From NCBI GenBank assembly GCA_036245805.1, contig BTRK01000003.1, positions 29,343,215 through 29,407,214 on the forward strand: a stretch of DNA of 64,000 nt, written 5' to 3'. Below, in pieces: positions 10,901 through 21,294 of the stretch. Source of the DNA: Pristionchus mayeri. Taxonomy: Eukaryota > Nematoda > Chromadorea > Rhabditida > Neodiplogasteridae. Both the position numbers and the translations under genes were made by a program. Position 1 is the first letter of the stretch. Each line of letters opens with the position of its first letter. The notes under the pieces were generated by a model. It saw nothing but the letters and a program-made list of their open reading frames with translations. It was not told where the DNA came from and searched no databases.

Positions 10901-13172
10901 CGTACGTGCTATCTCTGAGCTGTACGTCCATCTCCACTGACTTCCTCTTCTCTATGCACCAGATGGACACGGAGAAGACTGAGATCCGCTTCTCACCTTC
11001 AAACTATTGAATTGAGGAATGAAAAATAAATGAATAATCGTACCAGTCTTCGGGTATTCCATGTTGTAGTTGTAATCGTAGGTGCTTCCGCGGATAAAAG
11101 AAGTCAGGATGACCTGTGAAGAAGAGTAAGAGGAAATTCAAAATATTACGTTTTATATTCCCCCTTCATTGTTACCTCAAAATACACTGACCTCCTTGGA
11201 AGATTTTGGTAATCTCGATGCATAGGCAAGGTATTTGTCACTAGGAGAGAACCACATGGCGCCTTGTTGAAGCTGCAGATTCATAAATTATCAGCAATTA
11301 CGATAGTCTGATCGATTGTGATGGAATATTGTGCATATTTGATGTCACAAAGGGAATAGATGAAATGTGGGATGACGTTACCTGGTTCCTATTGTAAATC
11401 TCCTCGTTGTACATCCAATCGAAGAGCCCGTGTATCATCGCGCCCTCCTGCACGGTGACCTACAATATCGGATTAGATCAATCGATACCTTCCCCCACCG
11501 TACCCTGACTGGCGTATCCTTGGGGGTCGGGCAGTAGTAGACGTTGTCTTTGTGCACGAAAGCATAGGCAGCTCCGTGAGACCAGAGGAAGGCGGAGATC
11601 TGGAGGGAGAAGTGAGTGTAGAGGGAAGGAATCGAGGAGAAGAAGAGGGCGGTCTGAGAGGGGAGAACTGTCAGACAGGGAGGAGAGGGAGGGGGACTCA
11701 CCTCTTCACGGGGAGTGAGGCCAACCGGGTACTTCAGATCACTGCAAGGGGAGAAAATACATATCAGAAAGGAGAAGTAGTCATCGTTCCTTTAGCAGGA
11801 CAAGGTTATTTATACTCCACAAAAAATCGAAATTTTAGATATAAACTGAGAGTGAAACAATGCTCCTCGATGGGCCAACTCTATGACTCACTTTGCATTA
11901 TCGTAGATAAGTACTGAGAATTGGAGTCGGTCTGGCTCCCTAAAGGCCTGAATTCACTGCTGGATCAATTGAAGTTAACTTCGACTCACATCAGGTCTCA
12001 TCTCGATCTGTGCAGTGTATCTCAGATCCCTCGAGTAGGAAAGCATGCTCTCGTTGAGGGAATTAGCTGTGAACAGCGAGTCAGCGACTCTGAATGTTTT
12101 TGTTTTAATTTTTTCAAAAATTACTGTTTTTCTTTGTTTACCTTGTGAGGTTATGCGTCACGAGATTGTAAATGTTAGCTCCCTTCCGCGGGACGTTGTA
12201 GACTATTTCGCTGTCGGAGATCCACCTGTGAAATTTTTAAATTAATTTCGTTAGCCGTTTTCTAATTCTCGATCGCACGTTTTTAATTATTTTCTGCCAA
12301 CAACGCTGGTAAGTGGGCAATAATGGCTCCTTTGCACTATTTATAATCAGAAAATTCATTGTGACTTTCAACAATCAGAATAATTGACCAAATTTTCGAT
12401 CAGTTTTGCATGTATCTCTCCAACTGTCTCTCCAGTGTCTCTCTACGTGCCCATTCCTCACCATGACTGCTCGATGAAATGGTGATCGGCCTCTCTGAGT
12501 GCATTCCAGTCCACCACCACCTCCTCACTCCGAATCGTTCCCACTGCAGTGGAGAAGAGAAGGGGGATTGAATTGCCATCCATCTCATCCCAGGGAGATT
12601 CTCCCCCCCCCCTCATCCCTCTAGTAGTGGAAGAGAAGACTCACGTGGGGTGAATATGACTATGATTAATCCGATGATGGATGAAATGGTGAGGATGACG
12701 AGTAGGGCGCAGCCCATTCCTCGCCAATCCCTCTCCGAGGGAGTCGAGGCTGCTCCTTCCTGAAAGGTGTAGTAGAAAGTGCGTGGTGCACAATTTGTTT
12801 ATCGTTTGAAATAAATTCCTCCTTTCACACTTCAAGATTAGCCTACGTCTGGTTGATCACGAAAACAGAAGCACGGCTTAATGAAAAAGAATCCATATCT
12901 GCACGTAGACTGAAAACTAATCAAGCTGGTTTTTGGCAAACGAGGCCAGGACTAGAGCAGTTTCTGTTCTCACTGGAATTGGTGAACTCGTTATACTTGT
13001 GTTTTGGAGGCTTGGCGTACTAATCAGCCGAGCCAACCGACGACCAACCTATTCTCCTAAAAAGTCCTTGACACTCGCTTCATATGTATCCTAAACCAAA
13101 AGGTGAAAGGCCAAAGATGCTCGATCAAGGAGTGTATACCTCATCGAAGGCGTCCAATAGTTGATCGGCCAT
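1964..13172 (-). CDS. Dipeptidyl peptidase IV-like serine protease (S9B), type II membrane protein
   Basis: Cleaves X-Pro/X-Ala dipeptides from peptide N-termini (family knowledge). The 28 phase-consistent exons give 806 aa (human DPP4: 766): 13140-13172, 12645-12759, 12462-12543, 12142-12225, 11990-12089, 11892-11947, 11702-11741, 11504-11599, 11382-11459, 11192-11272, 11044-11113, 10906-10996, 10595-10730, 10396-10451, 10255-10345, 10031-10122, 9817-9877, 9573-9789, 9351-9413, 9224-9304, 9054-9117, 8882-8943, 8702-8825, 8565-8658, 8367-8452, 2526-2626, 2290-2363, 1964-2056. A short cytoplasmic tail precedes a membrane anchor (about 26-48). The substrate-N-terminus Glu pair is in DWMYNEE (221-222). 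Beta-propeller exons follow, then the hydrolase domain: Ser678 in GWSYGG, Asp751 in LRDDNVHF, His783 in YPNQGHS, so the triad is complete. The start follows a TTGCTAG acceptor by 3 nt, suggesting trans-splicing. Intron 25 is 5.7 kb and transposon-filled. Least certain: exons 19-21. Confidence 0.9.
4666..4731 (-). repeat. tRNA-like segment (possible tRNA-derived SINE head)
   Basis: The minus strand shows a good A box (TAGCTCAGTGGG) and B box (GGGTTCGAGTC) about 30 nt apart. The acceptor arm pairs poorly (GAGGGTA against TAGCTCC) and the anticodon stem does not form well. It is therefore a decayed tRNA or a SINE promoter rather than a working tRNA gene. Confidence 0.5.
5080..5630 (-). pseudogene. 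ubc-9: Degenerate UBC9 (SUMO-conjugating E2) fragments
   Basis: An exon-like block at 5532-5630 reads AKNSDGPLNLFVWDCAIP, then MKDTIW and GLYR. This closely follows the UBC9 stretch between its N-terminal helix and the first beta strands. A TGA at 5544-5546 replaces a Gly codon in it. A second block (about 5080-5480) resembles the active-site region and the following helices (YPYCLS, then LDPAFTTILFQGIQ, then YLIWNC), but only if the frame changes at least twice. The original N-terminal exon is not found. The fragments lie wholly inside the TTAA-flanked element, so the gene piece was probably captured and then decayed. Identity of the first block is fairly firm, the second less so. Confidence 0.6.
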
Positions 13173-13776
13173 GCGCTAGCAAGAGAAAGAGAAGCAAGCC
13201 GAGCAGCTGTCTGAGGTAGAAGTGTTGGACTGATGAGGGGAGGACTGAGAACTTCCCTCCCCCCTCCCTTCTCTTATCCCCTCCTCTCTTCCTTCCCTTT
13301 CGCCTCATTTTAAGTGTCTTGCGACGCGGAAAAATAACAGAGAACACGTCTTGCAATAAGACTCCGAGACCCATTTGCCTTGCCCCGTCACTTCTCATCA
13401 CTTCATTCTTCATTCCCTCTTCCCTTAGAACAACACTCTCTCCCCCACCATTCTCAGGCTTCCTTTAGTGCAGTAGTGTCAGCTGAGACCTCGATGGAGT
13501 GCTTTCCCACCCTCTCTTTCCCTTTCCTCCTTCCATTTCTTCTTGGCTGTTCGAAGCCAGGAAGGAATCAGCCCTTTCCTCCCTCAATCTACTACATGGG
13601 AGTTGAAGAGAGTGATTTTTCTCGTCTTCAAGAGAGAAAGATAAAATCAAAACAGAGAAGCTCGTTAAGTTGAGTTAATGATCTTTCTTCTATAGAAACA
13701 AAAGTATGACATTGGGATGTTGAATTAGAAGAAGCTCTCTGCTTGGAATTCATTTATTCATAAAAAAATCATTTAT
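13173..13776. other. Upstream region of the DPP-like gene
   Basis: Contains a TTGCTAG trans-splice-like acceptor just before the DPP start, a Ser/Leu-rich GA/CT-rich stretch, and the 3' end of the next gene, with poly(A)-signal-like AATAAA at 13753-13758 and 13772-13777 (minus strand). Small open frames on both strands here are low-complexity and look non-coding. Confidence 0.5.
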
Positions 13777-14580
13777 TTAAATGCAGCACTTGATCTTCTT
13801 GCCGACGGCACACGACATGCCGAATGTCGGATCAGAATCGTCCTTCTGAAAGGAAAAATTCAAATTATGATCATAGAGGGCGCGAGATCAAGCAAAATGT
13901 AGTGAGCAATAACCATATTTTCTGAATAATGCATTGTTCTCTGCCCAGGAATTTCGGTGAGCAGCATTACTCAAAAATTTCTACGCACATGATGCATCGC
14001 AATGGGGCGATGACATTATTGCATTTTGTGATGACGTCTGTTCGAAGAATCTGGTTTGATGCAGAGATCGCATCACTCATTATTTTGTCTATCTGATATT
14101 CGCCTTCTTTTCGAAGAATAATCGATAAAATGGGAGAAAATAAAAACAAATCAGGGAAAATTCGTGTACCTTCCTCGCGTCCATAATCACATGCTGTGGC
14201 GTGGCGCACTTGCCCGTGGTGCAGATCGGTCCGTGTCCTTCCCACTTGCAGTCTTGCAGCTTCTGCAGTTATTTCCATGAGGATTTGAGACTTTCGAAAT
14301 TTTACGATGCTGATTCGATTGAGTCTCCTCGCAAAAAACGATTGCGCCATTCGAACACATTTCAAGTTTTATAGGATAGATCTAGTGAATGATCTCTCGT
14401 TCGACCTGATGGCTTCAGTGAGATCATCATGTACACATGCTGCGACTATAGGGGTGATTTTCATTTGTACACTAAACTTTTTCAGTTCCGATAAAATTTT
14501 TAAAAAAATATATGATGATAACTGACTACTGCTTCAGAAACAGTCAGAAGAAGAAGGATGACGAGGAGCGATTTGAACAT
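13777..14580 (-). CDS. Secreted Cys-rich 70-aa peptide
   Basis: Three exons in phase: 14530-14580, 14170-14262, 13777-13845. The first encodes MFKSLLVILLLLTVSEA, a clear signal peptide. The mature part has six cysteines spaced as C-x8-C-x4-C, then C-x9-CC at the end (KKIKCCI). The pattern WEGHGPIC...GKC...GMSCAVGKKIKCC resembles small nematode secreted domains with a W-G-xxP-x-C start and a terminal CC, likely three disulphides. Role unknown: secreted effector, antimicrobial or signalling peptide are all possible. The ATG lies 2 nt after a TTTCAG acceptor, suggesting SL trans-splicing. AATAAA overlaps the stop codon. Confidence 0.75.
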
Positions 14581-15261
14581 TTCTGAAATTAAATTTTATT
14601 TCGATGGGAAAGAGTGAAACGGTGAATACCAGATTGAACTAACGGAACGTACTAGACATTGTAAACTAATCTACATTGTACATTCGGCATGTTTATGTAG
14701 AGCATCGAACGGTACTTGACTATATACAACAGTGAACATTTCCAATTTTAGAGTGAAAATGAATGAGTAACTGCAAAATGTCGATAATAGAGCCCTCTGC
14801 CGATCGCTTCTTGATGTTCTCTCTTTTCATCTTCTTTGGCTATCACTCCACTTTTTTCTCTGCTTCTCTCCGCTCTCCTCATTCGCCCTCATCTCTCCAA
14901 GTTGTAATCAATCTTGCACGTATCAACAATTACCTACTCGACTCGCCCCTACTGGTTCTCGATCTTATGGTGAACTTATCGATCTTGAATGTCGAAGAAA
15001 GGGCACGTCGATAGACAAAGAAATCACTTTATATATCGCTCGAGAATAGGTATCTCTGAAGATTCCCTTAATTCATTATGCATCCTTCATTAGACATCAA
15101 CAAGTGCTGCACGTCTGTAGCCTAGGACGAAGTGAAAAAATGAGCGATTTCTCGACTTTTTCACAACGATAAAAAAATGAAAAAAGGTCTTTATGCTTGC
15201 GACTGAAAAAATAAAAGTATCATTATTTTCAGTTATTGGTAGAATGACAATCATTGGCACA
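14581..15261. other. Intergenic space, no gene seen
   Basis: AT-rich DNA between the peptide gene and the receptor gene, both on the minus strand. The plus-strand open frame 14763-15014 has no motif or supporting splice signals. It probably contains the peptide gene's promoter and the receptor's 3' UTR. Confidence 0.5.
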
Positions 15262-16629
15262 TCACTTAGCACCGGGCATTGCACCATTCAATACGCCAAC
15301 GGTATTTCCCGATGGGGAAAATTTTGCTTTGAATACAATTCGAGATCGAACTTTCGCAGAAAAGAATACGAGACAAATCGGAGGCGCGTATGTTGAGATG
15401 CCATTCACAACGGGATACTGAAAAAAATCGAAATTCTCTGAGGTTTATGAAAGGAATATTCACTGTTGCCCAAAGAATTTCGTATAATCCCTGTAGATCA
15501 TAGAAGGCTGCTAGTGCGAATCCAATCTGGAAACACGATAGTTAATATCGACATAAATATAATTTCCACCTGATGCAACGCCTTAATGATGTAGCTCGCA
15601 GAAGAAACAACCACGACTATGATCAAATTCTTATTATTGGAGAGTATTCCTTTCGAGAAGCTCTGTAAATTTAGATTGCTGAATTATGAAGATACTTATA
15701 CGGTGGATTAAATTTCGTTGTTTTGAATGGTTCGTTCTCATGGCAGGATCCACTACTATACCATAATTGTGCTTCGTAGCATCCACTGCTCGCGTATAAT
15801 GAGCACAAGGAAGACTGCGTTGCTGATTATGAAAAGCGAGTAGGCTATAACTGATATTGTCTTGAGGATCTGGAAAGAGTACATTGTAGCGTGCGCGAGA
15901 GCGTATCACTCGTTAGTAAAAAGATGATCATGATGAATATATCTAAATGTGACTCCACCAAAAAGTCAATTTGCTCTCACCAACGTGTACAGTGTATCGA
16001 ACACTACTTTGTCATTATGACGACTCGCGAAGGAGCCAATCCACACCGGGATTGTGCGTGCCAGCGAGAAGAGGAATTGGGCACACAACAAACATGCAAT
16101 CACGGTGCGCGACCAGTTCTCAAATACATCCCATAATTCGTTCACAAATAAATATCTGACTTTCTCAGTGAAGTCTCTTCTGCGCATGACGAAATAGCGA
16201 TGGACGGCGATCAGGGCGTTGCCAAACGTCGCCCCGCTCCCTCCAATCATGTTGAGGGCCTAAAAGAATGAAATTCCCTCTCTCCAAATGTAGAGTTTGA
16301 AGAATTAAGATCGAGAATTGTAGAATGCGCACATTTCGTCAATTTTCTAATAACCGAACTTACATAAACGGGCTTGTAGGCGTACAAAGTCCAATCTCGC
16401 ATCGAATATTTGAACTTGGAAAGGATAATAAAGGAGATTACAGATATAATGCTGTATACTCCTTAAAACCTAATTTTCTTATAGGTTTTTTATTTGATAG
16501 CGTACCTGTTATTATGAAGAATGTGTAAAATGGTCGTTTGAAATAATGATCTTTTGAAGTCGCGAGGCAAATTAGCACGTATGCATAAAGACTGGAGAAG
16601 ACGACGTCAAATATCACATCCAGCACCAT
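15262..16629 (-). CDS. 7TM chemoreceptor-like (nematode serpentine receptor) gene
   Basis: Seven phase-consistent exons (16506-16629, 16364-16461, 15981-16259, 15762-15869, 15570-15662, 15464-15526, 15262-15417) encode 306 aa. Hydrophobic segments fall in order: VIFDVVFSSLYAYVLICLA, SIISVISFIIL, NALIAVHRYFVM (TM3 ending in an Arg-Tyr pair), TVIACLLCAQFLFSLA, ISVIAYSLFIISNAVFLVL, NLIIVVVVSSASYIIKAL and YAPPICLVFFSAKVRSRIV (TM7 and start of the tail). Length and layout are those of nematode chemosensory GPCR families. I lean to the srv/srx side but cannot fix the family. All frames are open and all splice sites are GT-AG, so it looks intact. Expected site: membrane of sensory cilia. Confidence 0.8.
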
Positions 16630-17261
16630 TGGTATTGATGTTCACGGAAGGAAGGGACGCAAGAGAAGACCAAACTGGTGTATTTGACGACAACGTTGAG
16701 CTTGATTCTCAGAGTAGTGACAAGTGTTGCGGATTCGGTGAAAATATTTCTCTTTCATACTCGTACTTCACACTAATTGCATGAATCACCAATTCAAGCT
16801 ACTAATTGCTTCAAGGGCTTTTTCTCCTCGAAAGGGAGATTCCGTTACTCAACCTTTGAAAGATCGCTTTATTAATCTCTTGATTTATTGGTCATCTGAC
16901 TTGCAAACGAAAATTTTTGTAACAAGCAAATTTCATTCAAAAATGAAGAAAATTTCATTCAAAAATGAAGAAAATTTTTTTTTTTTTAAATATTTCTCTT
17001 TCATACTCGTACTTCACACTAATTGATCAACATTCGCGAACGAAGAATGTGATAATAGCTTCGCAGATATTTTTTATATCTATATCTATAGGCTTTGCTG
17101 GCAACCGATTGAATCACATGTCACCAGCCGGTTTTATCTTCTGTCCCCTTTATCGATTGTTCAAGATTACATGACAAAATGTTAATCATTTATCGTGAAA
17201 CAGTCTCATCAGTTCATAAGACAAATAGAAATATGCATAATTCAATATAGAAATAGAAGAT
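16630..17261. repeat. Intergenic region with direct repeats
   Basis: A 38-nt sequence (starting AAATATTTCTCTTTCATACT) occurs identically at 16742-16779 and 16988-17025. Between the copies lies a 22-nt unit repeated twice in tandem (16934-16955, 16956-16977). No gene is seen. The region sits upstream of the receptor and downstream of the collagen. Confidence 0.7.
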
Positions 17262-19947
17262 TTATCGGCAACAAGCATGCACCTGAACATTTTAATTTTC
17301 CAATATTAATTAATTAATTATTTTCTAAAATACCTTGAGTGCGAAGCTCTCCTCGTTTCCTCCGATGCCGGCAGTCTTGACGAGGGAGTAGTCCCCGAAG
17401 CGGTAGTTGTCAACGTGCGTCTGCCAAGTTATCAATTTGTTTCGGAAGAAAAGATAAGGAAGAAATTTTTTTTTGCAATTTTGAATTTTTTTTCTAAGTT
17501 GTTTACACCCCTAAATAATGCACAATGGAAAGGTATCAGTATTTAATTTCTCCGAATTATTGATTATGATCTCGATTTATTATGATCCTTTCAGGATCCT
17601 GATACCAGCTGGTACCAACTTGGTACCAACCAGTTCCTATTCGTACCTGGTAGGCGCCGATCTGGGTGAATGAGGGTGGGCAGTTTCCCAGTGCGAGGAT
17701 GCAGTAGCCCTTATCGTTCACCAACCACCCTGGAAATATCATTTTTGACTATTACCGATTCCCACAACTCTGATTTCATGTTAGATGCCGTCTTATTTTT
17801 AGAAGATACTGAAAAACAATAACTATTAAGAATGTATTTTCTATATTTTCACCCTCTTTCTAACTCCATACCAGGCAGTCCAGGCAGTCCATCCTTGCCC
17901 GAGTCTCCCTTCGACCCGGGGAACCCGGCTGGGCCCTGCTCTCCCTTGGGCCCGGGCAGACCGATCTGGCCCGTCGGTCCAATAGGACCCATGATTCCTG
18001 AAAATTTTAGTTCAATCTTTATAGGATCGCTGCACCGTCAGCTCAATTCGGTAGTCGATCCTACCTTGCGGTCCACTTCCTCCAGGCATGCCTCTCTCTC
18101 CCATCAGACCGGGGTTGCCAGGCACGCCAGAAATTCCCTGCAACGAATCCCTGCCTAACTTTCTTCTTTTCCCAGTGTAGCAGATCAACAAAAGACAACG
18201 TATTCAATAGAAAGTCATCCTACCTGTTCTCCCTTCTTTCCGGGGAATCCGGGCGATCCGGGTCGACCGGGCATTCCATCCTCGCCCTTGGTTCCGGGCC
18301 AGCCAGGAGGGCCATTCTCGCCGTTCACTCCTGAAAGGTGAATGATTGACACGAAAGATAGATAAACTGTGAATATTCCTATTTTCTAATAATCGATTGG
18401 TCGGTAAGCACTGTTTGACCTACCAGGCAATCCCTCTTCGCCCTTCTCTCCCTTCGAACCCGGCTTGCCTTCAACGCCTGCTTCTCCCACCTGATTTACG
18501 AATTGCATTTTCGCTCTCGTTTTCAGTCAGTCATAATTGACGCTATTTGAAATGTAAAGAGTCATCATCCTTGTCAAAAAAGATGAAAATGCTCGCCTTT
18601 CCGGGCATTCCAGGATCTCCCTTGAGGCCGGGCACTCCTCCTGCTCCCAGATCACCCTTGGTACCAGGGAAGCCCTGCAATCGATTAGATTACGGTTACT
18701 AGGCAATCAATGATATCTTGTTTATCGCATTAGTTGTATCTCAAATGACTCTTTTTCATATTTATTTTCTCATTCTAGGAAAGACATACCTGCGATCCCT
18801 TATCTCCCTTCATTCCTTGCGGGCCAGCCGGACCGATGTCTCCCTGAATAATCAATTTTCTTTTACTTAAATAATACGACTGACCTTCACTCCGGGAATT
18901 CCCTGCATGCCGTCTTTGCCGTGGAGTCCATCGAAACCCTGACAGAGATCAAAGTTCAAGTATTCATCACTCTCAAATGTTCTTGATTTATCGTGTTGTA
19001 TACATAAATCATAGAACATTAGTAAAAATATGCAACTATCAAAGTAATTGCATAAAAACTACCTTCTCTCCCTTCTCTCCTTTGCTTCCAGGGAAGCCGG
19101 GACTACCGTTCAGACCGGGAGGACCTAGACAATTTGTTGTGACAATTAACTTAATTAATTAATATTTACCTGGTCGTCCGAGGTCGGTCACGCGAGCATT
19201 CAGATTTTTGACATGCTGAAAAGATGTTCTTTCGGGATCTCTGAAAACTTGGAGAGATCGCTAATCCATCATTTCATCTTCTGCTTCTCTCGCCACTCCA
19301 TACACACTCATCTAAAGCAAGATGAGAGCTCATTTGAAATGGAGAGAGCTAGATGATGGCTCGTTTTTCTACATTCTGTCGGTGATCACTTGATCCTAGT
19401 GTAAAAGTGCTTCGGCTTCCGGGAGCTAAATCCAGTCAGTTTATAGGCCATGAAACGCTGGTTTGAGGGCTCTAGCGAGAAAGAGGCAAGGAAACAACAG
19501 CAAAAGAGACATTTGATACCTCGAAAATAATCATGCCTCGTATACTACAAGTTACAACTGGTCATGCGAAAAAGCTAAAAATATATATTTTAGCAACAAA
19601 TTGGGTACATTTTGGACATAATTAAATTAATTTTTAAATAAATCTTACATCCAACAGCATCTCGAGTTCATTCTGGTGCTTGTTCAACTCGTTCTGCAAA
19701 GAGGAACCGTTTTTGAAAATGAGCTCACAGTATAATGAAGTGGTGAAAGTCAGTAGTAAGCAAATTTTTTTACAAAAAAGAACAATTTCGCTTCAGCTGA
19801 CAGTTTTCTGCTATAACGATAAGCGAATTAGCCATGGTTATCATTATTTGCAGGTTGAAGCCTAACCTGGATATTGATGACAGCTGCAGTATCCAATGCA
19901 GCGTATGCAGCTGCTGCCAGTGCCGCAGCCAGCAGCAGAGTCCGCAT
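17262..19947 (-). CDS. Secreted collagen with Cys-rich non-collagenous C-terminal domain
   Basis: Fourteen exons, 327 aa: 19867-19947, 19649-19693, 19170-19215, 19063-19124, 18885-18938, 18790-18843, 18597-18674, 18424-18490, 18224-18330, 18065-18137, 17872-17997, 17647-17729, 17334-17420, 17262-17282. Order: a signal peptide ([17 protein letters not shown]), a short coiled-coil-like region ([25 protein letters not shown]), about 210 residues of Gly-X-Y with a few breaks, then about 65 residues with [14 protein letters not shown] and a terminal HACCR. Four cysteines in the tail suggest two disulphides. It is not a cuticle collagen of the usual type: no N-terminal membrane anchor and no Cys clusters flanking the Gly-X-Y block. 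Intron 7 has a GC donor (GGAAAG then GCGAGC), required by phase. Likely extracellular and trimeric. Confidence 0.85.
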
Positions 19948-21294
19948 CCTTTTGTCTATTTTAATTTAGATTTTTAAAAAAAGTTATGAGGAAACAGGAA
20001 GTAAATCAATGCAGATGGCATATCCTCCAGCGGGTGCAACAAGACAACCACGCAGTCAAAAACAACAATTGCGAAGACTTGTTTGTGTAGGACCGGAAGT
20101 TAGAGAGGAGGGAACGTTGGAGTGAGTGGAATGCGACAATGAAAAACTGATCATGATTCTGGATTCAGAATTGAGCAAAGCTGAGAAAAAAATTTCTTCA
20201 TTTTTTCTTCTCTACGGACAGCTAGTCAAGAGGTAAACGACGAACTCTGAATTTTTCGACTACGAATGAACCAAACGATTCGTATGAAAAGCGGAGAATG
20301 GGAAGTGGAGGCACGGGATTCGGCACTTGTCCTCCCCTTGCCTCCCTCCGCCGCCAAGTGACTCGATATCTCATTCTAAGTCTGCCACTCGGATTGATGA
20401 GAAACATGCTAGAGGGAAATGGATGGAGGGTGATTGGATTGAGTAGAGCAACGAGAAGAGACACCTGTTGAGTGAGGAGAAGACGAGACTCTCCGAGAAT
20501 CTTTCACTCTCTACCTAGGTAGGTCAAGAGTAGGAATGGGGAATATACTAAGCCATTTTCATCTATTAATCTTCCCTCTTTTGTTTATATTAAAAAACCG
20601 TGATCTTCTTCAAAATAGAATGAAGAGAATGAACATTTTAAACTATCTCCTTCCCCAACTTCATGCAACATTTTTTTTGTATGTTTAAATCCATAAGAGA
20701 TTCAATGAAAACGTTTCATTTATGCGAGATAAAACAATATTATGCGACAATCTCTATTGTACTCTACGGTGAGTTCTATTTACAAAAAGTAATCGGGATG
20801 TGTTAACGGGTTAGACGAGGCGGAGTAAAGCTTGGCTTGAAATATTGCGAAATTTTACAAATAAAAAATGGGGTGAGAGCAAAATTAGTGGAAAGAACTT
20901 CGAAGATGTAGCACCAACATCACTTACTTGTCGTGAATACGGGCGGGATTTATGCTAAAAAAGGGGGGACGATCGGGAATACTCGTACTTTGAACATCTG
21001 TGAGCATGGGTAAGTCAAGTTAGCAAAAACAACCGGAAATGGGCGGGGCGAAATCGTTGGAAATCATGCAATAGTAGTAAGTAGAGCTCACAAACGGACT
21101 GGACTAGCGGAAACCCGATGAATCGATGGGGAAGGAGAGGGGGGGGGGGGTTAAAATCGCGATTAGGGGGGAAGGAGGTAGTCGGACACAAGCATGGAAA
21201 GTCACCGGTAGGTCAAAGAGGCATCACCGTATACGCATCGAGGGAGGAAATCTCTACTCTAATGGAACCAGGGACCAGGATTCCGGAACCAGAC
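19948..21294. other. Intergenic, collagen promoter side
   Basis: No gene recognised. The first 100 bp upstream of the collagen start are AT-rich. From about 20.2 kb base composition shifts to the G-rich, GA-rich style that continues to 48 kb. A run of 12 G lies at 21139-21150. A group of GGNACC words lies just downstream at 21264-21290, inside the last exon of the neighbouring gene's 3' flank. Confidence 0.5.
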
